Source of the DNA: Candidatus Aminicenantota bacterium
GTDB taxonomy: Bacteria > Acidobacteriota > Aminicenantia > UBA2199
NCBI GenBank assembly: GCA_023137075.1
Contig: JAGLQA010000214.1
Coordinates: 1 to 29,926 of the forward strand
Length of the DNA: 29,926 bases
Direction: 5' to 3'
A program made the position numbers and the translations under genes. The notes beneath the pieces are model-generated. The model was not told the DNA's origin and searched no databases. It saw only the letters and a program-made list of their open reading frames with translations. Below are positions 16,919 through 25,327 of this stretch, piece by piece. Within the stretch, counting starts at the first letter, position 1. Each line of letters starts with the position of its first letter.

Positions 16919-17332
16919 ATGATCAAACCATTTGAAGCAATCGCTGTCTTTTGTAAAGATGAAGAAGGGTATTTCCAGGCATTCTCTCCAAATGTGGAGG
17001 GAGCTATATCCTATGGTGAGACACTCGAGGAAGCCAGGGCAAATATCAAAGAAGCTGTAGAAGGAGTTATCAAAACTGCTCTCGATAAAGATATCGTTAA
17101 CTATTTTCAATCCAATGAATACAAAGCAAATGAAGGAGAAATTGTTGAAGTTGTTAAAATAGACCGGAAATTACAGGTGGCAGTATCGATTAAAATTGCC
17201 AGGGAACAAGCCGGGTATTCCCAGAGAGACATCGGTAAAAAATTGGGAATTACTCAACAAAGTATCTCCCGTTACGAAAAAGGAGTAGTGATTCCTTCCG
17301 CTGATAAATTTTTAGAACTTCTCGAAGCTTAA
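16919..17332 (+). CDS. HicB-type antitoxin with C-terminal XRE/Cro HTH
   Basis: 137 aa. Residues about 5-60 match the HicB fold (YFQAFSPNVEGAISYGETLEEARANIKEAVEG), which normally masks the HicA mRNase. Residues about 88-135 are an HTH of XRE type (SQRDIGKKLGITQQSISRYEKG), which usually represses the operon. AGGAGG is placed well before the ATG. No HicA-like frame (about 60 aa, with a GSHH motif) is visible in the 177 bp upstream or 61 bp downstream, so it is either an orphan antitoxin, a stand-alone regulator, or partnered elsewhere in the genome. Confidence 0.85.
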   Translation: MIKPFEAIAVFCKDEEGYFQAFSPNVEGAISYGETLEEARANIKEAVEGVIKTALDKDIVNYFQSNEYKANEGEIVEVVKIDRKLQVAVSIKIAREQAGYSQRDIGKKLGITQQSISRYEKGVVIPSADKFLELLEA

Positions 17333-17343
17333 GAAAGTTCCGG

Positions 17344-17391
17344 AAAAAAAACGGGGACAGGCGCCATACGTTTTTACGCCCTGAGCACATT
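17344..17391. repeat. Short A-tract/GGGGACAGGC element between convergent genes
   Basis: An A run followed by CGGGGACAGGCGCC, then T-rich sequence and ACGCCCTGAGC, which can pair imperfectly with the left side. The start resembles the left end of the larger inverted repeat at 29544-29648 (A6 then GGGACAGGC). It could be a worn copy of the same repeat family and may also serve as a hairpin between the two converging genes. Confidence 0.35.
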
Positions 17392-17393
17392 TT

Positions 17394-19349
17394 TTAAATC
17401 ATGATGAGGTCGATGGTGAGGTTTCGCTTTTGCAGCAGGTTGGATTCGCGGATGGAGCGGGGTAGGGTATGGGCTTCGATTATCCCTTTATAGGTTCCTT
17501 TTATTCGTTTGCGGGATGACAGGTAAGCTTTTTTGATACCCAATTCGCTTTTAAACTTTTTACAGATGGAGCGCATCTCTTTGCCTAACTTCCGTAAATC
17601 CCCGGCTTTTACCTCGATGTTGTATACATTGGCAAAGGGGGGCAGCAGAAACCACTGGCGGTACTTTAACTCCCGTTCAAAAAAAGCGGCTTCATCGTTA
17701 ATGAGTTTCAGGGAGTAGTGAAAATGAAAGGTGGAAAAAACATCGATGCCGCAACCTTTTTTGCCGAGTTCCCGGATTTCGGAAATCAGCGAAAAAATCA
17801 TCTCAGCGGCCGAGTATTCGTTAATATTAAACAGGGATTCGGGCTTGATATAAATGACCGTGTCAAATATATCTTTGAAGAAGGGATTGATAATCACCGG
17901 CGTGGCGATGACAATCTTGCTGGCCCTGAGCTGGTTAATAATACCCACCTCTCCTTTTAAGCCTTCGGCTGAAAGGGTCAGTATCCCGGTTTCAACAACC
18001 TCTCGCTTAATGCTTTTTTTCAGGGAGGCGATGCTTATCTCTTCGATTTCGGTCAGCTTTTCACCGCATTTGGCACAGAGACCGAAGCCTTTTTTCTCAA
18101 AACTGCACCTCACACAGGAGACGGTGTCGAAACCTTCCTGCTCACCTTCCTTCTCATGCTTAATCTTTAACATGCCGAAGCAGGTGGGGCATTTCAAGAT
18201 CTTTTTACACTTGGGGCAGAAAAGGAAGGCGGCGCTCTCTTTTTTGTTCAGGATAATCAGAATCTTCTTATTCTCGAGGAAATAACCCTTGATAAGTTCG
18301 ATGATTTTGACCGGGATGCCCGTATCTTTGGCAGTTAACATATGCACTGCCACTGCAGGAGGCTCTGCCTGCCGTTTATCTTCGATGCGGATGCTGCTCC
18401 TGTTCCGGTAGGATGCGGCGCTGTGGGTCGAAAAACCCATGATTAGTGGAATATTAAAAACCTTCGCCCGGATTCCGGCCAGCAGGTTGATATGGTACTT
18501 CGAGAAATAGCTTCGTTTATAGGTTGAACTCCCGGCTCTTTCGCAAATGACGGCGCCCAAGTTCTTTATAGGTAGTAGAACGGCGCTTTGCCCACCCACA
18601 ACGACGCCCGCTTTGCCGTTAACATAGTCCTGCCACAGGTGCTCTCTCTCCTTTGCCCTGACATCGGAATTGTAGATATCCACCCCTTCTACGTTTTGTC
18701 TCAGGTACCGGGCCGTTAAATTATCCGGTACGGTTATCAGCACGCTTTTTCCCCGGTTTAAGTTGTGAGCGATGATGTCCCGGTAGTGGCCGAGCCGGTC
18801 CAGGCCTAACAGGGATATTTCTTCGTATGAAGTGTTTTCCCGGGGTTCAGGTTCAATTTGAATGGCTGCTTTATCACTTGTAACATGGCTGCCGGACATA
18901 AGTTTTTGCGGGGGAATGTTTTTATAAAAGAATTCGATTGGTTTTTCCCGGGGGAATGTCTGCTCCTTTTTTAAGAAGGCTGCCAATTTTTCCGGTTTGT
19001 TATTTTCTTCCGCCCCTACAGGGATAAAAAAAAGGCTGTTCAGCGGTTTCCGGGCAGGCGAAAGGGAGGCGTCGAGTAGTAAACCCATTGAGGTGAAATA
19101 GATTTCCGAGACGGATCGGGCAAAATCTAAAAAATTTCTATCCGGCACATAGTCGTCATTGACCAGGCCGATAATATTTTTTACTTTGCCGCTGTAGGAA
19201 GAAGGGCTATCTACCACCCAGCCCGTGATTACCCGGGTTCCTAAGGGGATAACTACCCGCCGCCCCGGGTTAACATCCTCTTCCCTGCCGGTATAGTTGT
19301 AGGTCAGGGGTTCGAATATATTTACCGAAGGTGAGACCCGGATCAACAT
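17394..19349 (-). CDS. priA: PriA-like primosomal protein N' with degenerate helicase motifs
   Basis: 651 aa. The order fits PriA: an N-terminal DNA-binding domain (about 1-100, LTYNYTGREEDVNPGRRVVIPLG), helicase-like core, zinc-binding insert and C-terminal domain (LLPPFANVYNIEV). The insert is intact, with eight Cys at 378, 381, 387, 390, 412, 415, 425 and 428. The ATPase motifs are not: the Walker A site GVTGSGKT is absent (region 178-200), the DEEH box reads CERA (269-272) and the GSATPS motif reads GFSTHS. PriA normally reloads DnaB at stalled forks; this version can probably bind DNA and partners but not unwind DNA, as proposed for some other lineages. It starts 4 bp after the glycosylase stop. 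Confidence 0.85.
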   Translation of the reverse strand: MLIRVSPSVNIFEPLTYNYTGREEDVNPGRRVVIPLGTRVITGWVVDSPSSYSGKVKNIIGLVNDDYVPDRNFLDFARSVSEIYFTSMGLLLDASLSPARKPLNSLFFIPVGAEENNKPEKLAAFLKKEQTFPREKPIEFFYKNIPPQKLMSGSHVTSDKAAIQIEPEPRENTSYEEISLLGLDRLGHYRDIIAHNLNRGKSVLITVPDNLTARYLRQNVEGVDIYNSDVRAKEREHLWQDYVNGKAGVVVGGQSAVLLPIKNLGAVICERAGSSTYKRSYFSKYHINLLAGIRAKVFNIPLIMGFSTHSAASYRNRSSIRIEDKRQAEPPAVAVHMLTAKDTGIPVKIIELIKGYFLENKKILIILNKKESAAFLFCPKCKKILKCPTCFGMLKIKHEKEGEQEGFDTVSCVRCSFEKKGFGLCAKCGEKLTEIEEISIASLKKSIKREVVETGILTLSAEGLKGEVGIINQLRASKIVIATPVIINPFFKDIFDTVIYIKPESLFNINEYSAAEMIFSLISEIRELGKKGCGIDVFSTFHFHYSLKLINDEAAFFERELKYRQWFLLPPFANVYNIEVKAGDLRKLGKEMRSICKKFKSELGIKKAYLSSRKRIKGTYKGIIEAHTLPRSIRESNLLQKRNLTIDLIMI

Positions 19350-19353
19350 GGTA

Positions 19354-20004
19354 TTATCGGGATTTTTTTACGATTTCCAATACTTTTTTCATGTCGTTCC
19401 AGGTGTCCCACTTAGCTTTTGACGTACTATCTTTTGTCGTCTGGCGCAGTATATAGGCGGGATGGTAGGTGGGAATAACCGGGATATCCTTAAAGTAGAA
19501 GAGTTTCCCCCTCTCCTTCATGATCGAATAATTCTGTCCTAACAGGTTATTCAGGGCCACCTTGCCCAGGCAGACAATCACTTTCGGCTTCAGGATGTCG
19601 ATCTGGCTTTCTAAGTAGGGTTTGCAGGCGGCTACTTCTTCGGGCAGCGGGTTCCGGTTTCCCGGTGGACGGCATTTTACTATATTGCCGATAAAAACCG
19701 TTTCCCTGGAATACCCCATCCTGTCTATCAATTTATCCAATAATTCCCCGGCTCTGCCGACAAAGGGTCTGCCGAGATTATCTTCGGTCTCTCCCGGGCC
19801 TTCCCCGATAAAGATGATACCCGGTTCGGCGGAGCCTTCGCCGGGCACATAGTTTTTTTTTGATTCGTAGAGCTTGCATTTGGTACAATTTCCTATTTCC
19901 CGGTTGAGATCATTTAGCGCTTTTAAAGGATTCTCCCGGTGGTATTCGAGAAAACCGGCACCGATTTCCCGGTAAAATTTTAAAATTTCATCTAATTCGT
20001 TCAT
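19354..20004 (-). CDS. Family 4 uracil-DNA glycosylase (4Fe-4S)
   Basis: 216 aa. It removes uracil from DNA, starting base excision repair. Motif 1 is GEGPGETED (67-75) and motif 2 contains TYHPAYIL with H181. The four iron-sulfur cysteines are present: C40 and C43 (NCTKC), C111 (KCRPPGNRNP) and C127 (AACKPYL). The loop GRPFVGRAGELLD is typical of family 4. Its ATG overlaps the stop of the CoaD-CoaE fusion (ATGA), and the PriA-like gene follows directly, so repair and replication restart proteins are made from one message. Residues 1-35 are a helical extension common in this family. Confidence 0.92.
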   Translation of the reverse strand: MNELDEILKFYREIGAGFLEYHRENPLKALNDLNREIGNCTKCKLYESKKNYVPGEGSAEPGIIFIGEGPGETEDNLGRPFVGRAGELLDKLIDRMGYSRETVFIGNIVKCRPPGNRNPLPEEVAACKPYLESQIDILKPKVIVCLGKVALNNLLGQNYSIMKERGKLFYFKDIPVIPTYHPAYILRQTTKDSTSKAKWDTWNDMKKVLEIVKKSR

Positions 20005-21179
20005 GATTGTTTCGTAACACCTGTTTTTCTCCGGTTCTCCTGCCAGGTTTTTATTTTAAAATCGTCGATGATTTTAGTAAAAAGTATTTTAATATTATCC
20101 ATATTTCCGGGATTGGAGTTATCGATCCGGAACAGAATCCCCTGTTTTTCTTTGGCTATCTGGGCTTTGATCAATTTTTCTTTTTTACCGGCGGTATATT
20201 GACTTGCCAGCCGGTTGCCGATCTGTACCTCGGTGTAATCCCGCAGTTTAATTCTTTTCAGTTGGGCTTCTTTGTTAGCTTTGACCAGGATAATGTTGTT
20301 GTTGCATAAATAGGCCATTTTCGATTCGAGAATTAAGTCGCTGTTTAACAGGATAATCCCTTTTTTTCCGTACAATTCTCGTCTCAATCTTAATAAGAGC
20401 GGTTTATAGGTTATTTGATTGAAGCGGTTCAATTTTTTCAGGTCTTTAAAAAGAATCTTACCGAGAGCTTTACTGTTAATAAAATTCCGGTTGGCTTTGA
20501 TCCCAATGCCGAATTCCTGCATAATTGATTTTCTTAATTCCACATAAACCGGCTCCATCAAGCATTCTAAAATTTCATACCCGATTTTATCGATATCGAT
20601 GGTGTGAACGTCCACCCCCACCTGTTTCCCCAATTCTTCCATTTTTTCGCATATGTATAGTTTGCCGACTCCAAACTCCCCGGTGATACCGAGAATATAT
20701 TGCCTGGATAGTTTTTCTTCGAGTTTTTGTTTCGCGAACAATGGGACATATTCGTGGATAAGCCCCTGTTCGAGCTGCAGTTCTTTGGCCGCGCTTGAAC
20801 TGATATGGGCCATTTCCTGGCGGGAGGGGATAAAAAAGGTGTCTATTTTCATCTTCTGGGTTTCGCCGATTTGATAGAGCATCAATTCAAAATCAAAATC
20901 ATTGCTATTCCGTATGCCCCGGATAATAATAGGGATATTATTTTCATAGGCATAATCGACCAATAAACCTTTGAAGGAAATCACCGCTACTTTTTTTAAG
21001 TCTGCCAGGGCTTTCCGGGCTATCGTTTTTCTCTCTTCGGGATTGAATAAATATTTTTTGTTCGGGTTAACACCGATACCTACTATTAATTCATCGAAGA
21101 CTTTTGCTGCTCTTTTTATAATATCGATATGTCCTAAGGTAATGGGGTCACCGGAGAACGCGTATATTGCTCTGGCCAT
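20001..21179 (-). CDS. coaD: Fused phosphopantetheine adenylyltransferase (CoaD) and dephospho-CoA kinase-like (CoaE) protein
   Basis: 392 aa from the ATG at 21179, chosen because AGGAGG sits 7 nt upstream; a frame-compatible ATG 42 bases further up lacks such a site. Residues 4-150 are CoaD: GDPITLGHIDII with T14 and H17, SFKGLLVDYA, IIRGIRNSNDFDFE and HISSS (125-129). CoaD makes dephospho-CoA. Residues 160-360 match CoaE, which would phosphorylate that product: P-loop GITGEFGVGK (164-173), TIDIDKIGYEIL, and KRIKLRDYTEVQIGNRLASQ. The residue after the P-loop Lys is Leu rather than Ser/Thr, so kinase activity is uncertain. This domain order is known from animal CoA synthase; in bacteria the two enzymes are usually separate. 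Confidence 0.83.
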   Translation of the reverse strand: MARAIYAFSGDPITLGHIDIIKRAAKVFDELIVGIGVNPNKKYLFNPEERKTIARKALADLKKVAVISFKGLLVDYAYENNIPIIIRGIRNSNDFDFELMLYQIGETQKMKIDTFFIPSRQEMAHISSSAAKELQLEQGLIHEYVPLFAKQKLEEKLSRQYILGITGEFGVGKLYICEKMEELGKQVGVDVHTIDIDKIGYEILECLMEPVYVELRKSIMQEFGIGIKANRNFINSKALGKILFKDLKKLNRFNQITYKPLLLRLRRELYGKKGIILLNSDLILESKMAYLCNNNIILVKANKEAQLKRIKLRDYTEVQIGNRLASQYTAGKKEKLIKAQIAKEKQGILFRIDNSNPGNMDNIKILFTKIIDDFKIKTWQENRRKTGVTKQS

Positions 21180-21253
21180 GTTAACACCTCCTAAGTCTCT
21201 ACTGCCCATGAGTCGTGCCATTTGTATTCAAGAAAATGAAAGTAGGGGTGACT

Positions 21254-23818
21254 TTAGTTATGCCATCTTTTATCAAAATCCCGGAAAGACTTAAGTACCT
21301 GTTTATGGTCTTCCAGGTAGCCGGTTATGCGCAAAGGTAGTTCGGATTTGTCGTCCAGCATAATAGAAAAACCGACTTTATTCTCTTTGATCACGAAGGG
21401 TTTTCCTGAGACTTCACTGGTGAACACCGGGGTTGCCTTGAGGTCCGAAAATTCTTTCGAGTCTAAACCGTATTCCCCGGTGTTTAATATGATTAATACT
21501 AATTTTCCGAACATCCGGGCTGCGTTTATCTCGAAGCACGACCGCGGAATATCCGGGTTTACGATAGTCTCGTCCGTTTTATGTTTATCGAAATAATCTT
21601 TTACAAAAATACTTTTCGTCCGGGTATTCTCGATATATTTCAATCCTTCAAACAAGCCCTGATAGAAGACGACGCCTTTATTGAAGAAATAGCGGTTGAT
21701 GGAAAATCCATGTTTCCAGAATTTGAATTTCTCATAAATATAATAGGCCGGTTTTTTGCTTCCGGACATGGTGTGCCGGTTCTCGTAATTCCGGACCAGG
21801 GTAAGGTACTCTTTGTAAAAAATTTCCCGGGGCTCCAACTTTTCAAGGGCCCGGGTAATTAGGTCTTTAATCGGGTCGAGTAGAGGGGATTCAAACACCT
21901 CGTCTTCTTCTTCGGGGGCCGGGGATTTCGCTTCCGCTTCTTCCTGTGCTGTCTCTTCTTTTTTCGTGTTTTCTTGTTTCTCAAAAATGGGTGTGTCCGG
22001 CTTTGCCACCGTTGTGCCCTCCGGGTCTTCCGCGGTTCCGGCGTCCTCTTCTGCCGCTGAACCGGCTGCCGGGGATTTTAGATTTACGCTTAAAAGCAGG
22101 GGGAGCAATTCCCGGCAGCACTTTTTAAAACATTCCATGGCCATCCGGTCCTCGGTCAGGCAGGTTGATGAAGAGAGCAAATCGAAGCTGAATACCAAAA
22201 AATTATAAATTTTATTCAGACCTTCTTCGTTGTATCCGTCTAAGAAATCGGCCCGGGCCTGTAACATGATCATATCCGCGTATTTTGAAATAAGGGGGGT
22301 ATAGAGCGTTCGATTTGTTTTAATCATGTGTAAGGAATCCAATTTTGAACATTTGACAGCCGCGAATAACTCATCACATTTAAGATGTTTACCATAGGTA
22401 TCTATGATGTTCCGCAGATCTTCGCTGCTGCCGTATTCAAAGTCGGCCGCGATTTTTTCAAAATCTTGCATGTTGGGGCTGTGCAGTATATTTTTAATAT
22501 ATTCGTTTTTTGCATATAGGTCGTCGGGAATATCCCTACCCACCTCATCGGATTTCGGTGGAAATAGCCTGGTGTAGGTGTCCCAGGAGTTGCAGTCTTT
22601 TGCCGGCCATTGGGCCGGCAGCCAATCCTTTCGCACCGGGAAGAATTCTTTGTAATGGATCTCATCTTCAACTTTGATCTTATCGAGTTCGATTTTGTAG
22701 TTTGAGTCATTTATCAGGCCGAGGATGGATACTGCCGCATAAATAATCACCAATATCAGGAAGGTTCTAGCCAAAAATTTAACGAATTTCCTGCCGCCTG
22801 GTGCCGCTTCTTTCTCGAGTTTCTGCGTCTCTTTTTTTTTTTCTTTAATCGGCCTGATTTGACCGGTTTTGTCGAGTTCCAGGTCTTCTAAGATGTTATC
22901 TATCGACTGGTACCTCTCTTTTTTCTTTTTAGCCATACATTTGAGGATGATTTTTTCTAATTTTTTGGGCATATGGGGATTGAGTTTTGCAGGCGGGACC
23001 GGTTCTTCATTTAGATGAAGGTAAAGCAGGGCCGTGGGATTATCGGCTTTGAAGGGCAGTTCCCCACTCACCATTTCGTACATGATGATGCCTAAGGAAT
23101 AAATGTCGGACAACGCATCCGCTTTTTTCCCTCGTATCTGTTCCGGGGACATAAAATCGGGTGTACCCAGCACGATACCGGCTTCGGTTTCGCTGGTGGC
23201 TTGTATCGACCTGGCGATGCCGAAATCTAAGACAAAGGCATTCCCCTTTTTATCGATCATAATATTTTGCGGTTTCAAATCCCGGTGAACGATATCTTTG
23301 CTGTGGGCCACTTTCAGGGCGCTGCATACCTGTTTGGCAATATCGATAGATTTTTCAATGGTCAGTTTTCCCGTGGATTGGATGATCTCCTTTAAGCTGT
23401 TTCCCTCGATATAGTTCATCGAAATGTAGCGAACCTGATCAATTTCTCCTAAATCATGAATCCGGATAACGTTCTCGTGGAGAATTTCCCTGGCCAGCAG
23501 CAGCTCTCTCTTGAATCGCGCTATAATGTCGGGATCGGAACTAAGCTCAGGTTTTATCATCTTCAGTGCCACCACGATGTTTAGTTCAAGATCCCTGGCT
23601 TTAAATACCTTGCCCATTCCGCCTTGCCCTATCTCTTCGATGACCTGGTAACGGGTTCCGAATTTTTCTCCCGGAGAAAAATCTAAGGTGTTTGCTCTTG
23701 TTTTGCCTTCTACCATCGTATCCAATTTGGCGGTTACCTCGATCAGGTTGAAGCCGCATTTTTTACATTTCAGCGAACCTTCCGGGTTAACGTGGTCACA
23801 ATTGCTGCATTTCATCAT
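21254..23818 (-). CDS. Membrane Ser/Thr protein kinase with N-terminal zinc ribbon
   Basis: 854 aa. Residues 1-25 form a zinc ribbon (C4, C7, C18, C21). Residues 57-315 are a complete PknB-type kinase: glycine loop IGQGGMGKV, K86, HRD at 178-180 (IVHRDLKPQN), DFG at 198-200, and GTPDFMSPEQI. A basic linker is followed by one membrane segment (about 346-369). The remaining 485 residues lie outside the membrane, contain a Glu/Ala/Pro-rich stretch near 600-650 and several Cys, and match no domain I recognise; they may sense an envelope signal. It has a strong promoter upstream and is the likely first gene of a run with CoaD-CoaE (74 bp gap). Confidence 0.9.
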   Translation of the reverse strand: MMKCSNCDHVNPEGSLKCKKCGFNLIEVTAKLDTMVEGKTRANTLDFSPGEKFGTRYQVIEEIGQGGMGKVFKARDLELNIVVALKMIKPELSSDPDIIARFKRELLLAREILHENVIRIHDLGEIDQVRYISMNYIEGNSLKEIIQSTGKLTIEKSIDIAKQVCSALKVAHSKDIVHRDLKPQNIMIDKKGNAFVLDFGIARSIQATSETEAGIVLGTPDFMSPEQIRGKKADALSDIYSLGIIMYEMVSGELPFKADNPTALLYLHLNEEPVPPAKLNPHMPKKLEKIILKCMAKKKKERYQSIDNILEDLELDKTGQIRPIKEKKKETQKLEKEAAPGGRKFVKFLARTFLILVIIYAAVSILGLINDSNYKIELDKIKVEDEIHYKEFFPVRKDWLPAQWPAKDCNSWDTYTRLFPPKSDEVGRDIPDDLYAKNEYIKNILHSPNMQDFEKIAADFEYGSSEDLRNIIDTYGKHLKCDELFAAVKCSKLDSLHMIKTNRTLYTPLISKYADMIMLQARADFLDGYNEEGLNKIYNFLVFSFDLLSSSTCLTEDRMAMECFKKCCRELLPLLLSVNLKSPAAGSAAEEDAGTAEDPEGTTVAKPDTPIFEKQENTKKEETAQEEAEAKSPAPEEEDEVFESPLLDPIKDLITRALEKLEPREIFYKEYLTLVRNYENRHTMSGSKKPAYYIYEKFKFWKHGFSINRYFFNKGVVFYQGLFEGLKYIENTRTKSIFVKDYFDKHKTDETIVNPDIPRSCFEINAARMFGKLVLIILNTGEYGLDSKEFSDLKATPVFTSEVSGKPFVIKENKVGFSIMLDDKSELPLRITGYLEDHKQVLKSFRDFDKRWHN

Positions 23819-23859
23819 AAATACCTCTTGAAAATATTTTTATTAAAACCATTAGATGT

Positions 23860-23888
23860 ATGATAAAGAAATGCCCCCACTTTGTCAA
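23860..23888 (-). promoter_or_regulatory. Near-consensus promoter of the Ser/Thr kinase run
   Basis: Read on the minus strand: TTGACA (23888-23883), a 17-bp spacer and TATCAT (23865-23860). The expected start near 23853 gives a leader of about 35 nt with AAGAGG before the ATG at 23818. Confidence 0.75.
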
Positions 23889-23929
23889 GTGCACAACCTT
23901 TCAATCGTTTCGGTTCTTCCTTTAAGGAA

Positions 23930-25111
23930 TTACTCTGCCAGCATGCTTTTGATTCTCTCTTTTAGGAAGGGAATATTACCGCTGCCGGAGGTAATAAAAT
24001 CACACATTCCCTGTTTATTTATGAAAATCTGGGTGGGTATACCGGTGATTTTATAATTGTTAAGGTCGGCCCTGTCATTGACTTTGGCTACTACAACCGG
24101 GAAGGTGACATTTTTACGCTCCATATATTTTTTGATAAGTTTTAATTCCTCTTCCTCGCTCACCTGACCTTTATCAACTTCGTCATCTTCGTATTTCCCG
24201 GTCAATTTGGTAATACCGATTACCATGAATCCCTGGTTTTTATATTTATTATACTCTTCCACAATAGTCGGTAATAATACCCGGCAGGGTGGACACCAGG
24301 GGGCCCAGAAATACACAACAACGGCTTTGCCTTTCAAATCCGTTAATTGAAGAGGTGACGAATTGATCCAATGATTGGCGTTAAGGGGGATCGCTTTTTT
24401 CCCGATAAAATCCAATTGGCCCATTTGTTTTTCCAATGAAAGTTTCGGTCTCTCCTCTGTTGTGTCGGCTATCCCCTGTTTTAAAATTTCCCGGGCTTTA
24501 TCAAGGTCACTTTCCAGGGTTGCCACTTTTGCTAAATTCGAATACATGAAGTACCTGTTTTTTGCCTGACCTTCAGGCAGATCCGATGCGTTTAGAAATT
24601 TATTCGAATACTGCTTCTTTACCCGGTTATCTTCATGCAGTAGGGCAAAATAAAAATAGGCATTATAAAGATCATCGGGATCTTTTACTTCCGATTCAAT
24701 CTCTTTAAAAATATCAAATGCCTCGGTATATTTTTGCTTTTTAATTAAAATATTGATCTTTATCATCTTCGCTTCGTTTATTGCATCGGGTTTTCCGGCT
24801 AAAACTTTATCAATTTTCGGTTCCGCTTCGTCCATTTTTCCCAATTCAAGCAGGATTTTGCTTCTCAAAATTTCTATCCCGTCTAGGTTCGGGCTCTCTT
24901 CGTATTTTTTTAGCAGGTTCTCGTATTCTTTTGTCTTCTCTTCATTAAAAGCAGTGAATTCATCCCGTTTCTTTACGTTTTTCATTTTTTCTTTTAAGGT
25001 TTGGGTAATTTGAACATAATCATCGGTAAACTTCTTTAGATCTTCCTTGCCGGTCTGGCAGGAAATTAAGAATATACTCAGGAAAACCAGGATAAAAGTG
25101 TTTTTTAACAT
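23930..25111 (-). CDS. TlpA/ResA-like thiol-disulfide oxidoreductase lipoprotein with helical-repeat N-terminus
   Basis: 393 aa. The signal ends in FLISC (lipidated C18), so it is anchored in the cell envelope. Residues about 25-220 are helical with TPR-like spacing (LLELGKMDEAEPKIDKVL, KKQKYTEAFDIFKEIE, LESDLDKAREILKQGI). Residues about 235-390 are a thioredoxin domain with WCPPC (C273, C276) and the cis-Pro loop TGIPTQIFIN, of the AhpC-TSA/Redoxin branch. It probably reduces disulfides or handles cytochrome-type or partner proteins outside the cytoplasm; the target is unknown. AAGGAGG precedes the ATG, and it has its own promoter. Confidence 0.87.
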   Translation of the reverse strand: MLKNTFILVFLSIFLISCQTGKEDLKKFTDDYVQITQTLKEKMKNVKKRDEFTAFNEEKTKEYENLLKKYEESPNLDGIEILRSKILLELGKMDEAEPKIDKVLAGKPDAINEAKMIKINILIKKQKYTEAFDIFKEIESEVKDPDDLYNAYFYFALLHEDNRVKKQYSNKFLNASDLPEGQAKNRYFMYSNLAKVATLESDLDKAREILKQGIADTTEERPKLSLEKQMGQLDFIGKKAIPLNANHWINSSPLQLTDLKGKAVVVYFWAPWCPPCRVLLPTIVEEYNKYKNQGFMVIGITKLTGKYEDDEVDKGQVSEEEELKLIKKYMERKNVTFPVVVAKVNDRADLNNYKITGIPTQIFINKQGMCDFITSGSGNIPFLKERIKSMLAE

Positions 25112-25146
25112 GTGACCTCCTTCTGTTTTTGGGTTTTGAATATTTC

Positions 25147-25175
25147 ATTTTACCATATAAACAAATATGATACAA
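25147..25175 (-). promoter_or_regulatory. Promoter of the TlpA-like gene
   Basis: Read on the minus strand: TTGTAT (25175-25170), a 17-bp spacer and TAAAAT (25152-25147). The start near 25140 gives a leader of about 29 nt containing AAGGAGG. Confidence 0.6.
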
Positions 25176-25327
25176 TAATCCGGAACCGAATCCAGCAATT
25201 TCGCACATGCCTGGCAAATAGCATGAAAATTATAGATCCTTTGCCTATCAATCCTTTTTTTACGTTTGTTTCAAAAAATCAAGTGAAATAAATGATTGAG
25301 CCGGTAGAGTTGGAAGCCGGTTAAAAC

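Noticed and set aside
21180..21221. 14-codon N-terminal extension of the CoaD-CoaE fusion
   Set aside because: It contains the AGGAGG site of the start at 21179, and CoaD normally begins at that Met.
25297..25322. Two copies of AGCCGGT downstream of the GerMN gene as a possible terminator
   Set aside because: They are a direct repeat; only the inner CCGG can pair, and no T run follows on the minus strand.
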